Shown here: positions 36,634 through 43,819 of the stretch, piece by piece | Numbering within the stretch: position 1 is the first letter of the stretch | Layout: each line of letters opens with the position of its first letter | Assembly (NCBI GenBank): GCA_963847965.1 | Contig: CAWKCG010000043.1 | Span: 279,379-343,378 of the forward strand | Length of the DNA: 64,000 nucleotides | DNA from: Palsa-504 sp963847965 | Lineage (GTDB): Bacteria; Actinomycetota; Actinomycetes; Streptosporangiales; Streptosporangiaceae | Direction: 5' to 3' | Program-made: the position numbers and the translations under genes | Notes under the pieces: model-generated | The model's input: only the letters and a program-made list of their open reading frames with translations | Told to the model about the DNA's origin: nothing | Database searches by the model: none

Positions 36634-36688
36634 GGACCGGGGGACCGACCGGGAGGTGGCGGTACGCGGTCGCGTCCTTACGGCTCAT
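34022..36688 (-). CDS. MalT-type ATPase LuxR-family regulator, copy 1
   Basis: 888 residues from ATG 36688. N-terminal ATPase: Walker A SAPPGSGKTVLLRSWIG (about 45-60), Walker B VWLVIDDVHELGPDQ (about 135). A central helical TPR-like region follows (about 330-800), then a GerE helix-turn-helix: LSKSEIRVLRYLPTHLSAPQ, IASELSVSTTTVKTHLRNLY. Such large ligand-sensing activators oligomerise on DNA with ATP. The first ~450 residues are identical to the regulator at 52829 except for the extreme N-terminus, while the middle differs. Its target is unknown; the divergently arranged CGNR gene and the downstream molybdoenzyme are neighbours. Confidence 0.9.
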   Translation of the reverse strand: MSRKDATAYRHLPVGPPVLARPGPGGVVSRPGLFELLGGAARVTVVSAPPGSGKTVLLRSWIGVAGLAECTAWVPVERDERDPQRFWLAVLDALRQTDLGSALVRELTAAPDLDGWAIVERLLEDLAPLGDRVWLVIDDVHELGPDQALRQLELLVMRAPERLRFVLATRHDLRLGLHRLRLQGELAEIRADDLRFTAAEARALFAAAGVQLSDPAVGMLVERTEGWVAGLRLAALSLAAHPDPDRFAAEFSGTERTVAEYLLAEVLDRQGEQVRRLLLRTSVLERVNGELADLLTGGSGGERVLQDLEEANAFVVSLDPARSWFRYHHLFAGLLRLQLRRTETVEEAALHELAAGWFAGRGLAVEAVRHAQAARDWGLAARLLADHWPSLYLGGQEATVHALMAGFPAGTPAADAELAAVAAADELACGSLEAAERYLRLAERAAASVPETRRRQAQMLRGVVRLLVVARGGNFSARAEQAQLLLVATEAPEAVRPGLGDELRGLALVEIGDSETWTGRLDQAESHLEQAAALARRIGRPYLEFMGLVYRAEIELNRPSFPRAAELSRQAIDLAERHGWTDDLFAGFASMTLGSALAWQGRLDEAEAWVQRAERTFRAEANPAAAMGGQYVRGQLELGRGRAANAVAAFRSAQRLAGPHPLARPLRAWLVRALVRAGETDRAFAGLSDRDRDRGEMRIAAAMLRLAQDDPHAAIVALAPVLDGSARVGWRSWLVEAFLLEAIARDALGDPAAGRALERALDLAEPDGALLWFLIHPAPGLLERHVRQGTAHAALSAEILGLLAGNRPAPPAGPQPPSEPLSKSEIRVLRYLPTHLSAPQIASELSVSTTTVKTHLRNLYVKLGVHSRAEAVESARGLGLLAPSAHQR

Positions 36689-36739
36689 GGGGACTCCCGT
36701 GCCTGGATGTCGTCGCGGTGGTGGTTTTGGTCAGGGCGC

Positions 36740-37360
36740 TCAGGCGGTGGTCCCGCGGTGGCGCTGATAGTGGCGGGCGGCGCGGGCGCGGTTGCCGCAG
36801 GCCGCGGAGCACCACTCACGGCGGGGATGGTTCTTGACGAAGTACAGGACGCATCCCGGGGCCAGACAGGCGCGAAGGCTTCGCCGGTCGCCGCGGCAGA
36901 ACAGCACGATCGATTCCTCGGCGATGGCGGACAGGGCCGCGCAGGCCACCGGGCCGCTGGCGCGGACGGTCCGCGCGGGTTCCTGGCCGGGGGCCCAGGT
37001 GAGGGCCGACCAGCGAGGTGCGGCGCCGGCCGCCTCGTTGAGCGCGCTGACGGCAGCGCGCAGGTCGCGGGTGCCCGAGACGGCGGCCGGGCGGGGGTCA
37101 GCGGTGGCCTCGGCGGCTAGGCGGCGTAGCGCGTCACGCAGGTCGATCAGCCGGTGGCCGGGCAAGTCGAGGTCGGCGTTGCTAAGGATGCCGGGGCTAC
37201 CCAACATCATGACGTCGAGGCGAGGGGAGACGGCGCTCAGCCAGGCCTGCGTGCCGTCAGGATCACGCAGCGCGTCGTGCACACCGTCCCGGTCGGCCCA
37301 GATGGTATTCATCAGCTCGACGGGGAGCGGTTCGTTCAGCAAGGGCGCGTTCGTGGCCAT
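36740..37360 (-). CDS. CGNR zinc-finger regulator (ABATE domain)
   Basis: 206 residues from ATG 37360. An N-terminal ABATE-type domain (NEPLPVELMNTIWADRDGVH, LRDALRRLAAEATADPR) and a C-terminal CGNR zinc finger: LAPGCVLYFVKNHPRREWCS then AACGNRARAARHYQR. Proteins of this design are predicted DNA-binding, possibly metabolite-sensing transcription factors. Located 51 bp upstream of the LuxR regulator start on the same strand. Confidence 0.9.
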   Translation of the reverse strand: MATNAPLLNEPLPVELMNTIWADRDGVHDALRDPDGTQAWLSAVSPRLDVMMLGSPGILSNADLDLPGHRLIDLRDALRRLAAEATADPRPAAVSGTRDLRAAVSALNEAAGAAPRWSALTWAPGQEPARTVRASGPVACAALSAIAEESIVLFCRGDRRSLRACLAPGCVLYFVKNHPRREWCSAACGNRARAARHYQRHRGTTA

Positions 37361-37661
37361 GGCAGCCAGGATAACTCACTTCTAATGGTTGGGAGTAGCT
37401 CTATCCGTTGACAGACGTCGCCGCGGTGTGCATGTCAGTCCTAACGTTTAGACACGCGGGGACAAGCACCACGTCCGTTCTGAAAAGGACTTTCTTCTTC
37501 CCGAACGGGCGGCGGGTTCCCGATGCCGGTTTCCGCAGTTTGCGATCCGCACTGGGCGACACCATGCAATTACCTGACCTAACGATGTGCGGCGCAGATC
37601 ACGAGGCGACACTGGCTCTCGCAATCAGCGGGCCGATGAGCAGCCCCGGAGGGGAGGACTC
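37361..37661. other. Divergent promoter region without a gene
   Basis: 300 bp between the CGNR gene and the small gene at 37662. A TTGACA hexamer is at 37407-37412, and the TGACGATGTG-like element is at 37580-37589. No credible coding frame. Confidence 0.5.
37580..37589 (+). promoter_or_regulatory. TGACGATGTG-like element (one mismatch)
   Basis: TAACGATGTG in the context CCTAACGATGTGCGG, 73 bp before the start of the small gene that leads into GH15. Same orientation relative to the gene as the other elements. Confidence 0.45.
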
Positions 37662-37799
37662 ATGACTGCCGGCGGTTCGGGAGCCCGCGAGCAGAACCCG
37701 ACGATCTTTCAGAAAGCGCTGGCCCTGAACGACTTCACGGCCCCGGCGGGCGCTGGCAGTACCCGATGGGCCAGACCAGATGTTTGGCAAGTCCGATGA
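37662..37799 (+). CDS. 45-residue leader protein coupled to GH15
   Basis: ATG 37662 follows GGAGGGGAGG, one of the best ribosome-binding sites of the window. The product (MTAGGSGAREQNPTIFQKAL, ALNDFTAPAGAG) is small, soluble and unrecognised. Its TGA overlaps ATG 37796 of the glycoside hydrolase (ATGA), which suggests translational coupling. It may be a true small protein or a leader peptide. Confidence 0.5.
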   Translation: MTAGGSGAREQNPTIFQKALALNDFTAPAGAGSTRWARPDVWQVR

Positions 37800-39664
37800 G
37801 CACCCGCGGTGCGGCACCGTCCCCGGGCCAGCCCCGCACACCCCGCACACCCGAAGAGGGACCTCTCGCGATGCCGAACATCGAAGACTACGCCCTGCTA
37901 GGCGACCTGCACACGGCTGCCCTGGTGAGCACTGCGGGGTCAGTCGACTGGCTGTGCCTGCCGCGTTTCGACTCGCCGGCCGCGTTCGCCGCGCTCCTGC
38001 ACAACGACGACGCGGGACACTGGACTCTCGCCCCAGCGGATACGAGCACCTGCACGACCCGCCGGTACGCCGGTAACACCCTGATCCTCGAGACGGACTG
38101 GGTAACCGCGAACGGCGCCGTGAGGGTCATCGACTTCATGCCGCCGCGGGCGGGCACCCCGCACCTCATCCGCATCGCCACGGGACTCAGCGGCGAAGTC
38201 ACGATGCGATCGAGGCTGCGCCTGCGCTTCGACTACGGCCGCGTCGTTCCGTGGGTTCGGCACCTTGGCACCCAAGTCCAGGCGATCGCCGGGCCCGACC
38301 GCGTCCGGCTTACGTCCGCGGTTCCTATGCGAGGCAACCATCGGGACACGCTCGCCGATTTCACCGTGCGTAAGGGCGATCGGTTTTCGTTCGTCATGTC
38401 GTGGGCGCCCAGCCACGAGCCTGAAACGCCGCATGTAGACCCGGAGCAGGCACTTTCCGCTACGGAGGAGTTCTGGACCGAGTGGTCCGGCCGGGCGGTG
38501 TACCAGAGCGGGCCGTACCGCGACGCCGTCGACCGGTCGCTCATCACCCTGAAGGCCCTGACCTACGAACCGACGGGCGGCATCGTCGCGGCCGCGACCA
38601 CCTCGCTGCCGGAGGAGATCGGCGGGGTCCGCAACTGGGATTACCGCTACTGCTGGCTACGCGACGCCACCTACACGCTGCAGGCGCTTCTCGCGGCCGG
38701 TTTCAAATCCGAAGCCAGCGCGTGGCGCGACTGGCTGCTGCGCTCCATAGCGGGCCAGCCGGAGACACTGCAGATCCTGTACAGCATCGACGGCGCGCGC
38801 CGGCTTCCCGAGGTCGAGCTGCCCTGGCTGTCCGGCTATGAAGGTAGCAGTCCGGTCCGCACCGGCAACGCCGCGTCCGGTCAGTTCCAGCTCGACGTCT
38901 GGGGCGAGACGCTGGATGCCTTGTTCCTGGCCCGGCAGGCCGGTCTTCCCGCCGACCGCGACGCATGGGCGGTGCAGGTCGCCTTGATGAACTACCTCGA
39001 ATCAGCCTGGCGCGAACCGGACAACGGGCTGTGGGAAGTGCGCGGCGACCGGCGCCACTTCACCCACTCCAAGGTCATGGCGTGGGCTGCCGCGGACCGG
39101 ATGGCACGATCGGTCCGCACCCAGGGCCTGCCCGGCCCCGCGTCGCGGTGGGAACAGCTCCGCGATCAGATCCATCACGATGTCGTCACCCACGCATTCG
39201 ACGCCGGACGCAACACCTTTACCCAGGCTTACGGGTCGGCCGCGCTCGACGCCAGCCTGCTGCTGATCCCGCGCGTCGGTTTCCTGCCGGCCACGGACCC
39301 GCGGGTGCTGGGCACGATCTCCGCGGTCCGCCGCGAACTGAGCGAGGGCGGCCTCGTCAAGCGCTACCAGACCGCTGAGACCGACGACGGCCTCAAGGGC
39401 AGCGAGGGCCTGTTCATCGCCTGCTCGTTCTGGCTGGTGGACGCTCTGCACGCGTCCGGGCAGCAACGGGACGCCATCGACCTGTTCGAGCGCCTGCTCT
39501 TGCTACGCAACGACCTCGGGCTGCTGAGCGAGGAGTGGGACCCAGCCGCGCAGCGCCAGCTGGGCAACACCCCCCAGGCGTTCAGCCACTTCGCCCTGGT
39601 CGTCAGCGCCCTCCAGCTGCACATGGGGCACCCGGCCCGCAGCGACAACCCGATGCCGATGTGA
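37796..39664 (+). CDS. Glycoside hydrolase family 15 (glucoamylase/trehalase-like)
   Basis: 622 residues from ATG 37796; ATG 37871 (MPNIEDYALLGDLHTAALVS) is the conserved family start and a good alternative. The N-terminal beta domain has GSVDWLCLPRFDSPAAFAAL; the (alpha/alpha)6 barrel has GGVRNWDYRYCWLRDATYTL (first catalytic region) and LLSEEWDPAAQRQLGNTPQA (second catalytic Glu). Actinobacterial members of this type include trehalases; alpha-glucan hydrolysis is the other option. No signal peptide, so cytosolic. Trehalose turnover would suit a stress island (inference). Confidence 0.92.
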   Translation: MSTRGAAPSPGQPRTPRTPEEGPLAMPNIEDYALLGDLHTAALVSTAGSVDWLCLPRFDSPAAFAALLHNDDAGHWTLAPADTSTCTTRRYAGNTLILETDWVTANGAVRVIDFMPPRAGTPHLIRIATGLSGEVTMRSRLRLRFDYGRVVPWVRHLGTQVQAIAGPDRVRLTSAVPMRGNHRDTLADFTVRKGDRFSFVMSWAPSHEPETPHVDPEQALSATEEFWTEWSGRAVYQSGPYRDAVDRSLITLKALTYEPTGGIVAAATTSLPEEIGGVRNWDYRYCWLRDATYTLQALLAAGFKSEASAWRDWLLRSIAGQPETLQILYSIDGARRLPEVELPWLSGYEGSSPVRTGNAASGQFQLDVWGETLDALFLARQAGLPADRDAWAVQVALMNYLESAWREPDNGLWEVRGDRRHFTHSKVMAWAAADRMARSVRTQGLPGPASRWEQLRDQIHHDVVTHAFDAGRNTFTQAYGSAALDASLLLIPRVGFLPATDPRVLGTISAVRRELSEGGLVKRYQTAETDDGLKGSEGLFIACSFWLVDALHASGQQRDAIDLFERLLLLRNDLGLLSEEWDPAAQRQLGNTPQAFSHFALVVSALQLHMGHPARSDNPMPM

Positions 39665-39789
39665 CAACCAGACCGCAGGTGGCGATCTACCGGGTCACCA
39701 TGATCGTGTCGGACCCTGACCGGGCAGAACATGACTATGTCAAGACCTTCGGGTGCCGCGTCGAACAACGCGGTGACCTTGAACCTTGA
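39661..39789 (+). pseudogene. N-terminal VOC/glyoxalase-like fragment
   Basis: 42 residues from a GTG overlapping the GH15 stop: VAIYRVTMIVSDPDRAEHDY then VKTFGCRVEQRGDLEP. The first strand and helix resemble a vicinal-oxygen-chelate domain, but the frame ends after one third of a module. Probably a truncated gene. Confidence 0.4.
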
Positions 39790-39804
39790 CTGATTCACGT
39801 ACTG

Positions 39805-40020
39805 TGCCACCCGCTGGAACTGCTCGCCTTTGCGCCGGGACGCATACCAGAGGGATGACGCGTCGCAGATTGAATTGCCGCTGCCGCTGGTCGCAAACAG
39901 GAACTGCCGGTCCGCGGTGAGGATTACGTTGTCGGTGCCTTCGAAGGCCTCTGGCGTGCTCCCCGGGCCGCTGACCGGGTTGTAGCTCCCGGTATCGGCG
40001 CTTACGACGAAGATGCGAGC
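39805..40020 (-). other. Unassigned minus-strand reading frame, probably a remnant
   Basis: After a stop near 40021 the minus strand is open and protein-like: IFVVSADTGSYNPVSGPGST, NVILTADRQFLFATSGSGNS, WYASRRKGEQFQRVAQYVNQ. There is no ATG; GTG at 39810 comes late. The frame runs on to 39364 as antisense of GH15. I do not recognise the family. It could be the middle of a lost gene. Confidence 0.35.
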
Positions 40021-40030
40021 CTACCCGCCA

Positions 40031-40600
40031 TCACATGGGGTCCTGGTCCGGCTTACCCATGGACATGGGGTCCTGGTCCGGCTGGCCCATGGACATGGGG
40101 TCCTGGTCCGGCTGGCCCATCGACATGGGGTCCTGGTCCGGCTGGCCCATCGACATGGGGTCCTGGTCCGGCTGGCCCATCGACATGGGGTCCTGGTCCG
40201 GCTGGCCCATCGACATGGGGTCCTGGTCCGGCTGGCCCATCGACATGGATTCTTCGTGTGACATGCTGATCCCTTCCCTGGTCCTTATCTGCGTGCTCGC
40301 CCGGCACGCAGGCGTGTGCTGAGTCCCGCCTGCCGGGATAAAGGCTGATCCTGGTTGGCTCAAGTTGGCCAGCCCGGAGAGGTCGACGCTGGTCACGTCC
40401 AGGCGCCTGACCAGCACCATGAGGACGCTGCCGCAGGTTCGGCAGCGGACGACGGTACCGGGCGCCTGCCGGTAGACGACGAGCTCGGCCACCGGCCTGT
40501 TGGCACCACACGTTGCGCAGGTGCTGCCCGCAGCGGTCATCTCCGCGCCGAAGACGTCGATCAGCAGGCCGCCGATCGCATTGCCGTCCACTGGGTCCAT
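40031..40600 (-). CDS. DUF6510-like zinc ribbon protein with decapeptide-repeat tail
   Basis: 189 residues from ATG 40600 behind a perfect AGGAGGG. Residues 1-80 resemble DUF6510: DGNAIGGLLIDVFGAEMTAA, with zinc-ribbon pairs CATCGANRPVAEL and VRCRTCGSVLMVLVRR. Then a linker and, from about 112, MSHEES followed by seven copies of MSMGQPDQDP (the last has K for Q). An internal ATG at 40264 has its own GGGAAGGGA site, so a separate 77-residue repeat protein may also be made. The repeats are rich in Met and Asp, which could bind metal (for example Cu(I) through MxM). A TGACGATGTG element lies 113 bp upstream. Confidence 0.75.
   Translation of the reverse strand: MDPVDGNAIGGLLIDVFGAEMTAAGSTCATCGANRPVAELVVYRQAPGTVVRCRTCGSVLMVLVRRLDVTSVDLSGLANLSQPGSAFIPAGGTQHTPACRASTQIRTREGISMSHEESMSMGQPDQDPMSMGQPDQDPMSMGQPDQDPMSMGQPDQDPMSMGQPDQDPMSMGQPDQDPMSMGKPDQDPM
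40035..40250. repeat. 30-bp tandem repeat, seven units
   Basis: Seven near-perfect direct repeats of 30 bp, each containing TCCTGGTCCGGCTGGCCCAT and GACATGGGG. Unit one has GCTTACCCAT and units one and two GGAC in place of CGAC; the remainder look identical. In frame on the minus strand they encode MSMGQPDQDP. No spacers, so not CRISPR. Confidence 0.95.
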
Positions 40601-40975
40601 CAGTGCCCTCCTGTCCCGCTGAACCGCTCGGTCTTCACCCCGGTCAGCTCCTCCCCCATCAGCGGGCCGTCCTGCGAGGTATGAGTCCACCTTCGCCCCG
40701 CCCCTGGAAGCCCACATCGTCAAGAGTGCTAAATGCACTGTTCACCCCGAATCCAGCCGGTCAGGCCCGGCATCGTCCATCACCTTTTCGACTAGGGCGC
40801 TGTCTTAGGTTGAACCGGTCGGCGGCCGTCACAGCCCAAAAGCGAGTGCCGCCAGATTTGCCGCAGTCCGTGCCGTACAGGCAACGGCGGGCCGGACGGC
40901 CACACCCCGTCTGGCTAATTCGGTGGGATCACGCCGGCCAGCGGCCGGCCGTCGGCCAAGCCTGGGAGCCGTCCT
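40601..40975. other. Intergenic region with TGACGATGTG element
   Basis: 375 bp between the SDR gene end and the DUF6510-like start. Apart from the element at 40713-40722 I see no gene. Part of it must serve as the promoter of the repeat-tail gene. Confidence 0.45.
40713..40722 (-). promoter_or_regulatory. TGACGATGTG element (exact)
   Basis: On the minus strand in the context CTCTTGACGATGTGGGC, 113 bp before the zinc-ribbon/repeat gene. Its flank (CTTGACGATGTGG) is the same as at 33926. Confidence 0.6.
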
Positions 40976-41707
40976 TCACGTGAGGGGTTCGCCGCCGTCG
41001 ATGTGCAGCGTCTGGCCGGTCAGGAACGTGCTGGTCAGGGCGAACAGGACGCCCTGGGCGATGTCCTCGGCGGTGCCGATCCGCCGCGCAGGATTGCGCG
41101 CGCTGATGCCGGCGAAGTAGTCCGCCTTGCCCTGCTCGCCGAGGGCGTCCCAGGCGCCGGTGTCGATCACGCCCGGGGAGATGGCGTTGACCCGGATCGG
41201 GGCCAGTTCCAGGGCCAGGGAGCGGGCCAGGGTGTCGGCGGCGGCGTTGGTGATGGCCACGCCCATGGTCCCGACCGCGATCTTGGCCGCGGCGACGCCG
41301 GAGAAGATGACGAACGAGCCACCCTCGTTCATCCGGGGGGCCAGGTGCTTGGCCAGCATCAGCGGGCCGATCACCTTGGTGTCGAACGACAGCCGGATCG
41401 CGTCCCGGTCCAGGTCGGCGAGCCGACCGCGGACCCGGGCGGAGGCGGTGGAGACCACGTGGTCGACCGTGCCGAGCCGCTCGCCGAGCGCGGCGATGGA
41501 GGCCTCGTCGGTCAGGTCGACGATCTCGGTGCTGACGCCGGGCTCGCCCGCGTAGGCCGCGCGCAGGGTCTCCTGGTTACGTCCGGCCGCCACGACGCGC
41601 GCTCCGGCGTCCAGCGCGGCCAGGGTAATCGCCCGGGCCAGCCCGCTGCCCCGCCCGACGACCAGGACGGTCTTGTCCTTCAGCGAGCCGTCCGGTGATG
41701 TGATCAT
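40976..41707 (-). CDS. Short-chain dehydrogenase/reductase
   Basis: 243 residues from ATG 41707. Cofactor loop VLVVGRGSGLARAITLAALD (a variant of TGxxxGxG), STEIVDLTDEASI, and a variant active site: VIFSGVAAAKIAVGTMGVAI, where the usual Y-x-x-x-K pattern is not obvious. PIRVNAISPGVIDTGAWDAL and FLTGQTLHIDGGEPLT are standard SDR C-terminal motifs. Belongs to the atypical SDR group that often lacks Tyr. The C-terminal half is repeated almost exactly at 55591-55945. Confidence 0.88.
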   Translation of the reverse strand: MITSPDGSLKDKTVLVVGRGSGLARAITLAALDAGARVVAAGRNQETLRAAYAGEPGVSTEIVDLTDEASIAALGERLGTVDHVVSTASARVRGRLADLDRDAIRLSFDTKVIGPLMLAKHLAPRMNEGGSFVIFSGVAAAKIAVGTMGVAITNAAADTLARSLALELAPIRVNAISPGVIDTGAWDALGEQGKADYFAGISARNPARRIGTAEDIAQGVLFALTSTFLTGQTLHIDGGEPLT

Positions 41708-41829
41708 GGCAGTTCTCCGTCCCTGGAAGCGGCCGTTGATGACCGCGGTTTAGAGGTGGCTCTCGAGCTGGCCGTCGATGTCCTTCGCAGCGTGCCCGCA
41801 CGATTCGTCTTCGTCGCTGATCGGTCCCA

Positions 41830-41876
41830 AGTCTCGTACTCGGCCGGATGAGGTCGCCTCGTACGATCCGGAGGAT
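41830..41876. repeat. 47-bp intergenic repeat, copy A
   Basis: Matches 48508-48554 at 40 of 47 positions by hand alignment (AGTCTCGT...GCCGGATGAGG...ACGATCCGGAGGAT). Lies between an SDR start and a LuxR remnant. Confidence 0.7.
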
Positions 41877-41902
41877 CTCCGGCGAGCCGCGAGCCTGGCG
41901 AT

Positions 41903-42090
41903 CTACGGCGACGACAGGTAGGTCGGCAGGTAGCGCAGCACGCGGAGTTCACTGTTGCTGAGCGGTTCGAGTGGCGGCCGCGGCCAGGCGGGCAGAGGCG
42001 CCCGCCTGTTCCCAGCGAGCAGGTCGAGGATCTGGGCGAGCAGGGCGGCGTGCGTGGTGCCCTGCCGAGCATGGCTCTTAAGCAGTCCCG
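41903..42090 (-). pseudogene. C-terminal remnant of a MalT-type LuxR regulator
   Basis: Minus-strand frame with LLKSHARQGTTHAALLAQIL, DLLAGNRRAPLPAWPRPPLE, SNSELRVLRYLPTYLSSP and then a stop, exactly parallel to the C-terminus of the regulators at 34022 and 52829 up to the first helix of the helix-turn-helix. The ATPase and TPR parts are gone. Confidence 0.8.
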
Positions 42091-42104
42091 GCGCGGAGTG
42101 CTTC

Positions 42105-42338
42105 AGGAACGCCGAGGCGGCGCGCACCCGGCGGGAGGGGCTCTTCGAACCGCTGACCGACAGGGAGCTTGCAATATTGCGGATGCTGTCCGCTCCGGGT
42201 TCGCTGCGCGAACTCGCGGCAGACCTGTTCGTCACGCCCAACACTCTGAGGACCCATCTGCGGGCGATCTACCGCAAGCTCGGCGCCGAATCCCGGGAGG
42301 AAGCGGTGATCCGGGCCCGTGGAGGTGGCCTGATCTAG
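42105..42338 (+). pseudogene. GerE-type helix-turn-helix remnant, plus strand
   Basis: Plus-strand frame ending at 42338: LTDRELAILRMLSAPGSLRE, LAADLFVTPNTLRTHLRAIY, RKLGAESREEAVIRARGGG. This is a LuxR-type DNA-binding domain from another large regulator, abutting the opposed remnant on the minus strand. No start codon or upstream domain survives. Confidence 0.75.
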
Positions 42339-42498
42339 CCCTCAGCCGCAGGCGGTTCGGCGGGCACGCTGACTCCATAGGCCGGGGGGGACACCGCGAC
42401 GAAGATGCCTATACCCGACGCGATGCCGAGTCCGCCGGTGTGCCGAACCACTGCGGAGCAGCTCACTGCGGCCCGCTGGCATGCACTATTAGCCGGTT

Positions 42499-42508
42499 TG
42501 ACGATGCG
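42499..42508 (+). promoter_or_regulatory. TGACGATGTG-like element (one mismatch)
   Basis: TGACGATGCG in GGTTTGACGATGCGAAC, 105 bp before the lactonase-like gene and pointing toward it. The gap 42339-42613 has no gene. Confidence 0.45.
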
Positions 42509-42613
42509 AACGTCGGGTGAAGTGGCGAGCTTGCTAGGTGCGGGCCTGAGCTGGTCAGTTGCGGGACCGCACCGCAGCGGCAGCGGCCCGCGACCAGCCA
42601 CCGAAGGAGACAC

Positions 42614-43819
42614 ATGCGGAGTGATGTAGCAGTGGGCATACGGAAAGCGCGCGCAATGGGCGCTAGCGGTCAGGCAGCTCGACCACCACGAGACGGGAGC
42701 GCCCGGCGGGCGATCTCGCACCTGATCCGTGCGGTGATGGCGGGTGGGATCGGGCTTGCCGCGGTGGGCGGGATAGCAGCTTTCGCTGGCCCAGCGCAGG
42801 CCGCTGACGGCCCCGGCGTCGCGGGCGCGGTGTATACCATGACTAACTCAGCCGTCGGCAACGCCATCGAGGCGTACACCCGGGCCAGCGACGGCTCGCT
42901 GACGCCGGCCGGTACCTACCCCACCGGCGGTGACGGCGGGGCTCTGGGATCTGGGCATTCGATCGTGGTGTCCCGCGACGGCGGCGTCGTGGTGAACGTC
43001 AACGCTGGCAGTAATTCGATCTCGGCGTTCGCCGCCACCCCATGGGGCCTGCGCCTGATCGGTACGGCCAGCTCTGGCGGCACCGATCCCAATAGCGTCA
43101 CTATCGCCGGAGACCACCTGATCTACGTGCTCAACGCCGGCTCGGACACGATCGCGGGCTTCTGGCTCGACGGGCGCGGGCTGCGCCCGATCCCGGGCTC
43201 GGTCCAGCCGCTTGGCGCGGGAGCGCTGGTGCCGCGGCAGATCCAGTTCACCAACGATGCGCGGGTGCTGGTCGTCGACGAAGGAGGCTCGAACACGATC
43301 GACACGTTCGTTCTCGCACCCGACGGTGCGGCCGGGCCGGCGATCACGACACCCTCGGTCGGCGGCGGCCCGTTCGGGTTCGACTTCGACCGGGCCGGCT
43401 ACCTGCTGGTCTCCGACGCGGCGCTTACCACCGGCCATAGCGGTGCCACCTCCTATACCGTGGCCCGCAATGGCACGGTGACCGCAAACGGCCCGGCGGT
43501 GCCAACCGATCAGGCCGCAGCCTGCTGGTTGGCCGCCGCGGGCGGCTATGCCTACACCGACAACGCGGGCAGCGGCTCGATCGGCGAGTTCGCGGTGGCA
43601 CCGGACGGTGCGCTCACTCTGCTCGGCAACCTGCTGGTCGAGAACAACGGGGCGTCGCACCCGCTCGACGAGGCCGTCAGCGCCGACCAGAAATACCTGT
43701 ACATCGTGGCCAACGGCCTGTCGCAGATCGTCGGCTACCGGGTAGGGCGCGACGGGTCGCTGACCCAGGTGACCACGGCCCCAGTCGCCGCGGGCTCCGG
43801 CGGCCTCGGCGCCAGCTGA
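42614..43819 (+). CDS. Secreted lactonase-like beta-propeller protein
   Basis: 401 residues from ATG 42614 (GAAGGAGA site). A long signal peptide region ends at FAGPAQAAD (about residue 62). The rest shows repeated propeller blades: AVYTMTNSAVGNAIEAYTRA, SIVVSRDGGVVVNVNAGSNS, LIYVLNAGSDTIAGFWLDGR, KYLYIVANGLSQIVGYRVGR. Resembles 6-phosphogluconolactonase/YncE-type seven-bladed propellers; in exported form the role is unknown. A strong hairpin lies directly downstream. Confidence 0.88.
   Translation: MRSDVAVGIRKARAMGASGQAARPPRDGSARRAISHLIRAVMAGGIGLAAVGGIAAFAGPAQAADGPGVAGAVYTMTNSAVGNAIEAYTRASDGSLTPAGTYPTGGDGGALGSGHSIVVSRDGGVVVNVNAGSNSISAFAATPWGLRLIGTASSGGTDPNSVTIAGDHLIYVLNAGSDTIAGFWLDGRGLRPIPGSVQPLGAGALVPRQIQFTNDARVLVVDEGGSNTIDTFVLAPDGAAGPAITTPSVGGGPFGFDFDRAGYLLVSDAALTTGHSGATSYTVARNGTVTANGPAVPTDQAAACWLAAAGGYAYTDNAGSGSIGEFAVAPDGALTLLGNLLVENNGASHPLDEAVSADQKYLYIVANGLSQIVGYRVGRDGSLTQVTTAPVAAGSGGLGAS

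Noticed and set aside
40035..40250. CRISPR-like array
   Set aside because: The units are contiguous 30-bp repeats without spacers and are in frame with a gene; no cas genes.
40031..40264. Ribosomal peptide (RiPP) precursor
   Set aside because: Repeated core suggests it, but no ATP-grasp, radical-SAM, lanthionine or protease gene is near; kept only as an option.
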